From [Mycobacterium] nativiensis (GTDB taxonomy: Bacteria > Actinomycetota > Actinomycetes > Mycobacteriales > Mycobacteriaceae), in the NCBI RefSeq assembly GCF_020172685.1, contig NZ_CP083986.1:1658614-1722613 (forward strand): DNA of 64,000 nucleotides. Reading direction: 5' to 3'. Shown piece by piece: positions 18,299-25,943 of this stretch. The notes under the pieces are model-generated. The model was not told the origin of the DNA. It did not search any database and saw nothing but the letters and a program-made list of their open reading frames with translations. The translations under genes and the position numbers were made by a program. Position 1 is the first letter of the stretch, and each line of letters opens with the position of its first letter.

Positions 18299-19120
18299 AT
18301 GACCTCCGACAAGGCGCGGGTGGACCTGCGCGGAGCCCCGCAGACCATGCTCGCGACGTTGTACGCCAAGGCGCTGGACGCCGATCTTCCGGTACCGATT
18401 CTGGGTGATCGTTACGCGAAAGAAGTGGTCGGCCGCATCGATTACGACTGGGCCAAGACCACCATCACCGCGGCACGCTCACCGTCGGTGACCACTCGCG
18501 CAGCCCACTTCGACGAGTGGGCCCGCCAATTCCTGGCGGCCAACCCTAGTGCCGTGGTGCTGCACCTGGGCTGCGGGCTGGACGCTCGCTACTTCCGGCT
18601 GGAACCGGGCGACGGAGTCGACTGGTACGACATCGACTACCCGGAGGTCGCGGCTCTGCGTCGGCGGCTGCTGCCGGAGCGAGACCACAACCACGTGGTG
18701 GCCGGGTCGGTCACCGACCCGGCATGGCTTGCCGAAATCCCCGCTGACAGGCCAACATTGATGATCGGTGAAGGCCTGACGATGTACCTGAACGAGCAGG
18801 ACGGTGTCGGATTGTTGCGCCGGGTGGTTGAGCACTGCCCGCAGGGGGAGTTGCAGTTCGACGCCTTCAACTGGTTGGGCATCAAGTCGCAGTGGTCCAA
18901 TGCCGTCGTGCGCCGCTCCGGGGCGACGCTGCACTGGGCGATCAATCGGCCCGACGACATCCTGGCGGCGGTGCCCGGCACCCGCCTGCTCGAATGGGTC
19001 CGCTGGTTTGAGTCGGACACCTTCGGGAAGCTGCCCCGCGCGTACCGGGCGCTGGGCAAGGTGATGGCGATGGTGCCGGCGGCCGCGAACATGTCGCAGT
19101 ACCACCGCTATGCCTTCTGA
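18299..19120 (+). CDS. Class I SAM-dependent methyltransferase (LCMT/Tcmp family)
   Basis: A 273-residue protein of the leucine carboxyl methyltransferase-like family, abundant in mycobacteria as putative O-methyltransferases. The SAM-binding motif is VVLHLGCGLDARYFR; WYDIDYPEV supplies the acidic ribose contact; LMIGEGLTMYLNE follows. The substrate is unknown. It stands between the PanE-like gene and a TetR gene, with gaps of 64 and about 66 bases, and appears to be a single-gene unit. Confidence 0.85.
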   Translation: MTSDKARVDLRGAPQTMLATLYAKALDADLPVPILGDRYAKEVVGRIDYDWAKTTITAARSPSVTTRAAHFDEWARQFLAANPSAVVLHLGCGLDARYFRLEPGDGVDWYDIDYPEVAALRRRLLPERDHNHVVAGSVTDPAWLAEIPADRPTLMIGEGLTMYLNEQDGVGLLRRVVEHCPQGELQFDAFNWLGIKSQWSNAVVRRSGATLHWAINRPDDILAAVPGTRLLEWVRWFESDTFGKLPRAYRALGKVMAMVPAAANMSQYHRYAF

Positions 19121-19149
19121 ACTGCGCGGGTGGGGCGGCCACAACACCG

Positions 19150-19178
19150 TTGACTAATTACGTTACGTAATGTAATTG
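19150..19178 (+). promoter_or_regulatory. Promoter and 22-bp palindromic operator of the TetR operon
   Basis: TTGACT (19150-19155) and TAATTG (19173-19178) are spaced by 17 bases. Between and over them, 19156-19177 forms a palindrome of 22 bases: AATTAC, a free base, TTACGTAA, a free base, GTAATT. Only one symmetric pair mismatches. A TetR dimer here would block polymerase, consistent with autorepression of the downstream gene. Confidence 0.75.
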
Positions 19179-19186
19179 TTTAGGGC

Positions 19187-19216
19187 ATGAGTCGCCGCCA
19201 GCGGATGCCACAGTGA
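19187..19216 (+). CDS. Leader mini-ORF of 9 codons before the TetR gene
   Basis: ATG 19187 opens MSRRQRMPQ and stops at TGA 19214-19216, overlapping the GTG start (19213) of the TetR gene as GTGA. The ATG lies 8 bases after the -10 box, so it may be at the 5' end of a leaderless mRNA. Translation of the regulator would then depend on re-initiation. Expression is unproven. Confidence 0.45.
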   Translation: MSRRQRMPQ

Positions 19217-19830
19217 CGGCGAGCCCGGACCAGGCCCCGGCCGGTCGCGGACGCCCGCGCGATCCGCGCACCGAACAGGCCATCACCGAAGCCGCCCGTC
19301 GGCTGCTGGCCCGTGACGGTTACGACCAGGTGTCCATCGAGGCGATCGCCCGTGAGGCAGACGTCAGCCGCCCCACCGTCTACCGGCGCTGGCCCTCCAA
19401 GACCCATCTGGTGTTCGACGCCGTGTTCGGATCCGCCGAAGTCGGTGATGTGCTCACCAGTTCGGGTGACTTCGAAGCAGACCTGCGCCAATTCGTTGCA
19501 GGCGTATTCGAGTTCTGGCGCTCACCGGACGTGGCTGCCGCGGCACTGGGCATCCTGGCCGATCGGCACCGCGACCCGGAGCTGTTCATCCGCACCCAAC
19601 AGCTGCTCGACGAGACGACCCGCACCGCGTTCGGTGTGCTGGTCCGTGCCGGCATCGACCAAGGCGTGCTTGATGCCGACATCGATATCGAGATCGCCTA
19701 TGACGCCATGGTGGGCACCAGTTTCTACGTCGCCCAGGTCTTGGCCACCGACACCGTCGATGCCGCCGCCGACAGGCTGTGCTCCCTGCTGCTGCAGGGA
19801 ATGAGAAAGAAGGAGAACCGGGATGAGTGA
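19213..19830 (+). CDS. TetR-family transcriptional regulator
   Basis: A 205-residue TetR protein. The helix-turn-helix is in VSIEAIAREADVSRPTVYRRW at about 39-59 and the C-terminal domain is helical. It begins an apparent four-gene operon: its end overlaps the DUF1214-like gene by 8 bases. A strong palindrome overlies the promoter, so autoregulation of the whole operon is likely. GTG 19213 has no Shine-Dalgarno but is coupled to a 9-codon leader ORF. The ligand is unknown. Confidence 0.88.
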   Translation: MTASPDQAPAGRGRPRDPRTEQAITEAARRLLARDGYDQVSIEAIAREADVSRPTVYRRWPSKTHLVFDAVFGSAEVGDVLTSSGDFEADLRQFVAGVFEFWRSPDVAAAALGILADRHRDPELFIRTQQLLDETTRTAFGVLVRAGIDQGVLDADIDIEIAYDAMVGTSFYVAQVLATDTVDAAADRLCSLLLQGMRKKENRDE

Positions 19831-20887
19831 CGAGTTGTCCGTGGCATTCGGCGGCTTGCTCGACGAAGTCCGCGCCGTCGAACAGCGCCTGCTGAGCGCA
19901 GATCCGCCGCTCGATGAGGCAGACGTGCTCGACGGGTACCGGTGGGCGCTGAGCCTGCTGCGGGTGGCCTCCGAGGCCTACGTCTGGGGGGATTCGGACA
20001 AGCCGATCCTGGTCGACGTGATCGGGCCGTATCTCAAATGGGGCGGGGACAACTCGGATGCCTTCTACCAGCTGGCGCCGATCGACCCCACCCGCAGCTA
20101 CCGAGTCACCGGGAACCGCGGCGACGCGGTCTACCTGTCCATGACCGTCTACGGCGGCCCGGACGACGGCCGGTACAGCGACCGGATCATCGACACGATC
20201 AACGACCGCGACCTGGGCTGCGACGCCGACGGCAACTTCGAGTTCGTCATCAGTGCTGACGAACACGCGGGACATCGGCTCAAGCTGGAGCCCGACGCGG
20301 TCTTCATCCTGACCCGTGACTATCTCACCGAGCCGGGTGCGCAACGACGGGTGCAGTGGAAGATCGAGGCGCTTGACGACACCCCGCGGCGCCCCGACAG
20401 CCCGGCCGACCTGAGCAGACGGATGCGCGCAGCGCGGACCTGGATCCACGAACAGGCCGCCATGGCGCCGGTGCGGCTGCCGGCCAATGTGCTGCAGGAG
20501 CCCTACCCGGTGCCGAGTCGCACCGTCGGGTGGGCCGCCGGGGACGCCGCCTACTCCATGGGTGCCTACGAACTCGAGCCCGGCCAGGCGCTGGTCGTCG
20601 AAGGAACCTCACCGGAGTGCGTGTTCTGGAATCTGTGCCTGTGGAACCCCTTCCTGCACACCTACGACTACACCCGCGAGCGGGTCACGATCAACGGCAC
20701 GCAGGTCACCTATCGACCCGACGGGTCCTGGCAGATCGTGATCAGCGAAACCGATCCCGGTCATCCGAACTGGGTGTCCACCGCCGGCCGGTCGAAAGGC
20801 CTGATCTGGTTACGCTGGTTCCTGCCGGAGGTCACCCCGGACCCACTGAACTGTCGGGTCGTCGACGTCGCAGAGCTGGCCTCGTGA
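19823..20887 (+). CDS. DUF1214-like protein
   Basis: A 354-residue soluble protein. Its C-terminal half carries the pattern typical of DUF1214: FWNLCLWNPFLHTYDY, then PDGSWQIVISETDPGHPNWVS and IWLRWFLPE. No signal peptide or membrane helix is visible. The family has no established biochemistry; it often occurs beside TetR regulators and lipid or steroid genes. GAAGGAG precedes ATG 19823 by 7 bases. It overlaps the TetR gene by 8 bases and the sulfotransferase by GTGA, so the three must be co-translated. Confidence 0.75.
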   Translation: MSDELSVAFGGLLDEVRAVEQRLLSADPPLDEADVLDGYRWALSLLRVASEAYVWGDSDKPILVDVIGPYLKWGGDNSDAFYQLAPIDPTRSYRVTGNRGDAVYLSMTVYGGPDDGRYSDRIIDTINDRDLGCDADGNFEFVISADEHAGHRLKLEPDAVFILTRDYLTEPGAQRRVQWKIEALDDTPRRPDSPADLSRRMRAARTWIHEQAAMAPVRLPANVLQEPYPVPSRTVGWAAGDAAYSMGAYELEPGQALVVEGTSPECVFWNLCLWNPFLHTYDYTRERVTINGTQVTYRPDGSWQIVISETDPGHPNWVSTAGRSKGLIWLRWFLPEVTPDPLNCRVVDVAELAS

Positions 20888-22137
20888 GTGCCCCGGCCGC
20901 TCGTCCGGGCGCGATCCGCCTCGACGACCTCGCGGATCCGGTCTTTCCCGAGGCCGCCGGCCCGATACGCGAGGGACTGGCCGGCTACGGCGCTGTTCTG
21001 CAGCTCACACCGGATGCGCTGCTGCAGGCCGCTGCCGACAGAACGGGCCTGAGCAACTGGGGCGACAACGGATTCCGGGAGCGCCTCGACGTACTGTGCG
21101 AGTCGCTTGTCGCCGAAGCCGACCTGTCCGACGTCGGGCGGGCGATGGCGTTCGAGCAACTGACCGGCCACCTGGTCAACCGGCTTCGGCTGGAAGACGT
21201 GATCGCCGCGAACCCCGAAATCGACAGTGTCGAGATCGAGCGCCCGATCATCATCTGCGGACTGCCGCGCACCGGGACCACGCACCTGCACAACCTGATC
21301 GCTGCCGACCCATCGCTGCGGTACCTGCCGTACTGGGAGAGCATGGAGCCGATTGCCACTCCGGGCGAAGCCGATCCGCGGGCCAGGCAAGACCGGTGCG
21401 CCGTCGGCCTGGACATGATCAACACCTCGATGCCCGAGTTCAAGCGCATGCACGACATGACCGTCGACCACGCGCACGAAGAGATCCAGCTGCTGGCCAA
21501 CGACATCTCGGGGATGCTCTTCGAATGCAGCTACTACGTACCGGCATTCGCTCAGCACTACAAAACCCATGACCAGACGGCGTCGTACGCCTATATGAAA
21601 CGCACGCTGCAGGCGCTGCAATGGTCGCGCGGCGGGACCCGCTGGGTACTCAAGTCACCACAGCATCTGGAGCAGTTCCCGGCGCTGTACGCCACCTTCC
21701 CAGACGCCACCTTCGTTGTGACACACCGGGATCCGGTCGAGGTGACACGGTCGATGGCGACCATGATCAGCTACGCGGCGCGGATGTCCTGCGACCGCCC
21801 CGACCCGGTCAAGATCTCGAAGTATTGGCTCGACCGGGCCGAGGACCTGCTCAGCGGCTGCCTGCGTGACCGCGACGTGCTGCCGGCTGCGCAGTCCGTC
21901 GACGTTCGCTTCGAGGACTTCATGGCCGATGAGGACGGAACGGTCGCCGCCATCTACGAGCTCGCCGGCCAGCCGCTCGATACTCGGGCGAAAGAAGCGA
22001 TGGCGCAGTTCTGTGTCGACCACCCCCGCGGGCGCTACGGCGCCGTCGACTACCGGCCCGCTGATCTGGGTCTGGATGCCGACGAAGTGGCAACCCGCCT
22101 GCGCGACTACCGAAACCGATTCGTCTCCGACCAATAG
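20884..22137 (+). CDS. Sulfotransferase family protein
   Basis: A 417-residue PAPS-dependent sulfotransferase-fold protein. The 5'-phosphosulfate loop is GLPRTGTT at 126-133. The 3'-phosphate region is FVVTHRDPVEVTRSMATM, followed by RFEDFM. Family members transfer sulfate to lipids, sterols or glycans. The frame is open upstream to 20530 in shadow of the previous gene; GTG 20884, overlapping its stop as GTGA, is the sensible start. The substrate is unknown. The quinone reductase gene follows after 8 bases. Confidence 0.85.
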   Translation: MSAPAARPGAIRLDDLADPVFPEAAGPIREGLAGYGAVLQLTPDALLQAAADRTGLSNWGDNGFRERLDVLCESLVAEADLSDVGRAMAFEQLTGHLVNRLRLEDVIAANPEIDSVEIERPIIICGLPRTGTTHLHNLIAADPSLRYLPYWESMEPIATPGEADPRARQDRCAVGLDMINTSMPEFKRMHDMTVDHAHEEIQLLANDISGMLFECSYYVPAFAQHYKTHDQTASYAYMKRTLQALQWSRGGTRWVLKSPQHLEQFPALYATFPDATFVVTHRDPVEVTRSMATMISYAARMSCDRPDPVKISKYWLDRAEDLLSGCLRDRDVLPAAQSVDVRFEDFMADEDGTVAAIYELAGQPLDTRAKEAMAQFCVDHPRGRYGAVDYRPADLGLDADEVATRLRDYRNRFVSDQ

Positions 22138-22145
22138 GAGAAAAC

Positions 22146-23207
22146 ATGAACCAACCGATTGCTGCCGAAGCGTGGGTCGCCACCGAACTCGGCGACCCGG
22201 GCAAGGTCCTGGCCCGCCAGAGCATCGAGGTGCGGCCGCCCGGCCCGGGGGAGATCCGGGTCGCCGTGCGCGCATTCTGCTTGAACTTCAACGACATCGA
22301 CGTCATCAAGGGCCGCTACACGACGATGCCGCTGCCGGCACCGTTCGTGCCGGGCATGGAGACGGTCGGTGTGGTCGAGAGTGCGGGACCGGGCTCCGAG
22401 CATCTGATCGGCCGGCGCATCGTCGGAATCCCGGTGATGGCCTTCGGCGGGTACGCCTCCTACGCGATCGTCGACGCGGCGACCGCGCTGGACCTGCCGG
22501 ACTGGATCAGCGATGTCGACGGTGCGGCCCTGCACTACCCGTTCCACCTGGGCTGGTTCGCGCTGCGCGAGCGCGGCCGGCTGAAGCCGGGGGAGACCCT
22601 GCTGGTCCACGCCGCCGCCGGGGGAACCGGTTCGGGCGCCCTGGTACTCGGCAAGGCGCTGGGTGCGCGCGTCATCGCCACCGCCGGCAGCGAGGAGAAG
22701 CTGGCGTTCTGCAAGGAGCTCGGCGCCGATCACGCGATCAACTACCGCGACGACGACTGGGTGGAACAGGTCATGGAGCTGACCTACGGCCGGGGAGTGG
22801 ACGTCGCGTTCGATGCGGTCGGCGGCAACGTGACCGTGCAGACCTTCAAGTGCATGGGATTCAACGGCCGCCATCTGATGGCCGGATTCGCCGAGGACAT
22901 CGCCCTGGAGGACGGCGACTACCTGTCGCCGCGGCCGATCGCCTACGGCAACTTCGACGTCTGCGGAGTGTGCCTGGTGTATGTCAACGACCCGGTGGGA
23001 GTGCGCCGCACCCTCGGATTCAACTGGCCCGCGCGCTCCGACGGACAGCGGGCGCACGTGGAGATCCTCGAGCTCATCCGCACCGGCAGGATCCGCACCG
23101 TCGTCGGTGCGGAGGTCGACTGGGCGGACCTGCCGAATGCGTTGGAGCGCATGGCGGCCCGACAGACCACCGGCCGCCTGGTCGTCGGGACCGGCTTCCA
23201 CGGGTGA
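22146..23207 (+). CDS. NADPH:quinone oxidoreductase-like MDR protein
   Basis: A 353-residue medium-chain dehydrogenase/reductase of the zinc-free quinone oxidoreductase type. The nucleotide motif is HAAAGGTGSGALVLGKALGARVIATAGS, the N-terminal GroES-like domain contains NFNDIDVIKGRY, and the structural-zinc cysteines are missing. It would reduce an enone or quinone with NADPH. TAGGAG lies 5 bases before ATG 22146, 8 bases after the sulfotransferase stop, so it closes the TetR operon. The substrate is unknown. Confidence 0.87.
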   Translation: MNQPIAAEAWVATELGDPGKVLARQSIEVRPPGPGEIRVAVRAFCLNFNDIDVIKGRYTTMPLPAPFVPGMETVGVVESAGPGSEHLIGRRIVGIPVMAFGGYASYAIVDAATALDLPDWISDVDGAALHYPFHLGWFALRERGRLKPGETLLVHAAAGGTGSGALVLGKALGARVIATAGSEEKLAFCKELGADHAINYRDDDWVEQVMELTYGRGVDVAFDAVGGNVTVQTFKCMGFNGRHLMAGFAEDIALEDGDYLSPRPIAYGNFDVCGVCLVYVNDPVGVRRTLGFNWPARSDGQRAHVEILELIRTGRIRTVVGAEVDWADLPNALERMAARQTTGRLVVGTGFHG

Positions 23208-23236
23208 TCCCCGGGCCAAACGGATGCCAAAGGTCA

Positions 23237-23251
23237 CTTCCTCCTAGGAAG
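23237..23251. promoter_or_regulatory. Palindrome CTTCC-TCCTA-GGAAG before the copper oxidase gene
   Basis: A perfect inverted repeat with 5-base arms lies 24-38 bases before ATG 23275, where the -35 region of a leaderless promoter (TAGCCT, 23262-23267) would be. It may be an operator. It does not look like the RicR or CsoR copper boxes I know. Confidence 0.4.
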
Positions 23252-23261
23252 GTAGTCACCG

Positions 23262-23267
23262 TAGCCT
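23262..23267 (+). promoter_or_regulatory. -10 box TAGCCT of the copper oxidase gene
   Basis: TAGCCT ends exactly 7 bases before ATG 23275 and no Shine-Dalgarno is present, so a leaderless transcript is predicted. This separates the gene from the upstream TetR operon. Confidence 0.5.
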
Positions 23268-23274
23268 GGCGACC

Positions 23275-25854
23275 ATGATTCAGTTGGGGTCGCCACCACC
23301 CCCGGCGCCGGTCGTCAAGCCCCGCCGGCGCGGGGGCCCGCGCGGGCCGGTGTTCCTCGGTGCCAACATCGTGGTGCTGGCCTGGCTGGTCGTCTCGGTG
23401 GCGCTGCTGATCGGACACGACGCCATCGCGCACCCGATCTGGCTGCCGGTGCACGCGCTGCTGCTGGGCGCCGCCACGAACGCGATCGTCATCTGGTCGG
23501 GACACTTCACCACCACGCTGTGCCGGGTACCCGACCCGCCGCACTGGCATCTGGTGGCCAAGCTGGCGGTGCTCAACACCGGGGTGATCGCGGCTCTGGC
23601 CGGTGTCGCCTTCAGCGCCGAGGTGTTCACCGGTATCGGGGGTGCGGTGGTGGCCGTGGTCGCCGTCGTCCACGGTGCCGAGTTGATCGCGATGAAGAAG
23701 TCCGCGCTGTCGGCGCGCTTCGACTACCTGGTCGGCTTCTACCTGGCGGCCTTGGTGGCCCTGCTGATCGGATCGGCAACCGGCGCCGCCATGGCCTTCG
23801 GCGTCGCCAGTTGGTACGCGCGGCTGTGGACCACCCATGTGCACGTGATGCTCTACGGCTGGATCGGGCTGACCGTCATCGGCACGCTTTTCACCCTGTG
23901 GCCCACCACAATCCGGGAGAAGATCACCCCGCGCAGCTTCGCCATGGCACGTCGGGCGCTGCCGACACTGTCGGCGGGTCTGATCGTGGCCGTCGTGGGA
24001 CTGCTCGCCGGAAGCTGGGGGCTGGCGGCGGTGGGCCTGGCCGGCTACGCGGTCGGTGTGGGTCTGGCCATCGTCGGGTTGTGGCCGGGCCGGAGCTTCA
24101 CCGGTCCCGCGGCCTGGATGCTGGTCGGCGCGACATGCTGGCTCGCGGTCGCCGTGGTGGTCGAGGTGATCGGACTGGTCGGGGCGCGGTCCGTCGATGT
24201 GTTGCCCGCGTTCGTCGAGCACACCCTGCTGCCGCTGCTGGCGGTGGGCTTCGTGGCCCAGATCCTGCTCGGCGCGTTGAGTCAGCTGCTGCCGATCCTG
24301 GTGGCCAACGGCCCGCCGGTGCGCAAGGCCGTCATCGCCTACCTGGACCAGGGCTGGCAGTTGCGGGTGGCTGCCATCAACGCCGCCGTGCCACTGGTGG
24401 CCGGGCCCTGGCACGGTGCGCTGCCGGTGATCGGCTGGGTGCTGGCCGCCGTCGCGGTCGCCAGTTTCGTGCTGCTGGCCCTGCGGCTGGCGCTACCGGT
24501 GGCGCTGCGCGGCCCCGTCGACGTCGAGAAGATCCAGCCGCGCTCCGGTGCGGTGACGGCCGCGGTCGCAGTCGCGTCGCTGGTGGCGGTCGGATCGGCG
24601 CTGACACTGGGGCTGGGTGCCCCGGCCCCCTCGGGGGCCGCCGACGTCGCCGGCGCGGCCCGCACCGCCGATGTCACGTTGAACAACATGCGGTTCGCCC
24701 CGGACGTCATCGACGTGCCGGCCGGAACCCGGCTGGTGCTGCGGGTCACCAACATCGACGGACTTCCGCATGACCTGCGAGTTGACACCGGAGAGCACAC
24801 CCCGCGGCTGAGCCGCGGACAGACCGCGGTGCTGGATCTCGGTGTGGTGAACCAAGACCGGGACGTGTGGTGCGACGTGCCCGGCCACCGGGCCGCCGGA
24901 ATGACGATGACGATCCGCGCCGTCGGCGGCGTCCCGCGCCATGAGCACACCGGGGGCCACCACGGCGGCGCCATGCCGGCACCGGCGAACCTGGACCTCG
25001 CCGCCGACCCGTCGCCGGGCTGGACACCGCACGACGCGGTGCTGGCCCCGGCGACACCGGGCCTGCATCGGGTGGAACTTCGCGCCGTCGACCGGGAACT
25101 GGAGGTCGCGCCCGGTCGTCGCGAGCTCCGCTGGACCTTCGGCGGCGTCGAGCCGGCCCCGACGCTGCACGGCAAGGTCGGCGACACCTTCGAGATCACC
25201 CTGATCAACGACTCGACCATGGGGCACGGCATCGACTTTCACGCCGGCGCACTGGCCCCGGACCAACCGATGCGCACCCTGAATCCGGGGGAGCGCCTGG
25301 TCTACCGGTTCACCGCGCGACGGGCCGGCGCCTGGCTGTATCACTGCAGCACGCCGCCGATGACGCTGCACATCGCCAACGGCATGTACGGAGCGGTGAT
25401 CATCGACCCGCCGGGCCTGCCGGCGGTGGACCGGGAGTACGCCCTGGTCGGCGCACAGTTGTATGCGGGCGCGCCGGATGCCGACGCCAAGACGGCGGCG
25501 ATTCGGGCCGGACAACCCGATGGCTGGATGTTCAACGGCACCGCGGCCCAGTACATGCACGCCCCGCTGCCGGCGCGTACCGGTGAGCGGGTGCGCGTCT
25601 GGGTGGTCAACGCCGGACCCGGCGACTCGATCGCCTTCCATGTGGTCGGTGGGCAGTTCGACACCGTCTACAAAGAGGGCGCCTGGCTGCTGCGTCCCGC
25701 CGATCCGGGCGGATCCCAGGCCCTCGACCTGGCGCCCGCGCAGGGCGGTTTCGTCGAGCTGACCTTCCCCGAACCGGGCCACTACCCGTTCATGGATCAC
25801 GACATGCGGCACGCCGAGAACGGGGCGCACGGCATCTTCGAGGTCTCCGGGTAA
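23275..25854 (+). CDS. Membrane-fused three-cupredoxin protein, NirK-like copper nitrite reductase
   Basis: This 859-residue fusion has three parts. Residues about 25-450 hold some ten transmembrane segments, with HVHVMLYGWIG resembling haem-copper oxidase or NnrS-type membrane domains. Residues 465-545 are a plastocyanin-like domain with blue-copper ligands H499, C533, H538, M543. Residues 570-858 form a two-domain CuNIR unit: type 1 ligands H651, C691, H699, M704; type 2 ligands H656, H690 and probably H842; D654 fits the catalytic aspartate. All NirK catalytic positions appear present, so nitrite reduction to NO is likely, with the extra cupredoxin as electron donor. A different oxidase role is possible. 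It forms a single-gene unit. Confidence 0.82.
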   Translation: MIQLGSPPPPAPVVKPRRRGGPRGPVFLGANIVVLAWLVVSVALLIGHDAIAHPIWLPVHALLLGAATNAIVIWSGHFTTTLCRVPDPPHWHLVAKLAVLNTGVIAALAGVAFSAEVFTGIGGAVVAVVAVVHGAELIAMKKSALSARFDYLVGFYLAALVALLIGSATGAAMAFGVASWYARLWTTHVHVMLYGWIGLTVIGTLFTLWPTTIREKITPRSFAMARRALPTLSAGLIVAVVGLLAGSWGLAAVGLAGYAVGVGLAIVGLWPGRSFTGPAAWMLVGATCWLAVAVVVEVIGLVGARSVDVLPAFVEHTLLPLLAVGFVAQILLGALSQLLPILVANGPPVRKAVIAYLDQGWQLRVAAINAAVPLVAGPWHGALPVIGWVLAAVAVASFVLLALRLALPVALRGPVDVEKIQPRSGAVTAAVAVASLVAVGSALTLGLGAPAPSGAADVAGAARTADVTLNNMRFAPDVIDVPAGTRLVLRVTNIDGLPHDLRVDTGEHTPRLSRGQTAVLDLGVVNQDRDVWCDVPGHRAAGMTMTIRAVGGVPRHEHTGGHHGGAMPAPANLDLAADPSPGWTPHDAVLAPATPGLHRVELRAVDRELEVAPGRRELRWTFGGVEPAPTLHGKVGDTFEITLINDSTMGHGIDFHAGALAPDQPMRTLNPGERLVYRFTARRAGAWLYHCSTPPMTLHIANGMYGAVIIDPPGLPAVDREYALVGAQLYAGAPDADAKTAAIRAGQPDGWMFNGTAAQYMHAPLPARTGERVRVWVVNAGPGDSIAFHVVGGQFDTVYKEGAWLLRPADPGGSQALDLAPAQGGFVELTFPEPGHYPFMDHDMRHAENGAHGIFEVSG

Positions 25855-25911
25855 ACATCCGACACGGTGCGCCACCAGGTGTGTGAGCCCGGGACGGTCG
25901 GTGTTCGCTGG

Positions 25912-25917
25912 CATAAT
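25912..25917 (+). promoter_or_regulatory. -10 box CATAAT of the pdhABC operon
   Basis: CATAAT lies 26 bases before ATG 25944 and AAGGAGG sits just before that start. The -35 region is poor. No copy of the AGTTAAT half-site is present here, so pdhABC may lack direct BkaR control in this organism. Confidence 0.45.
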
Positions 25918-25943
25918 GAGATCAGCGTCACAAGGAGGCTCGC

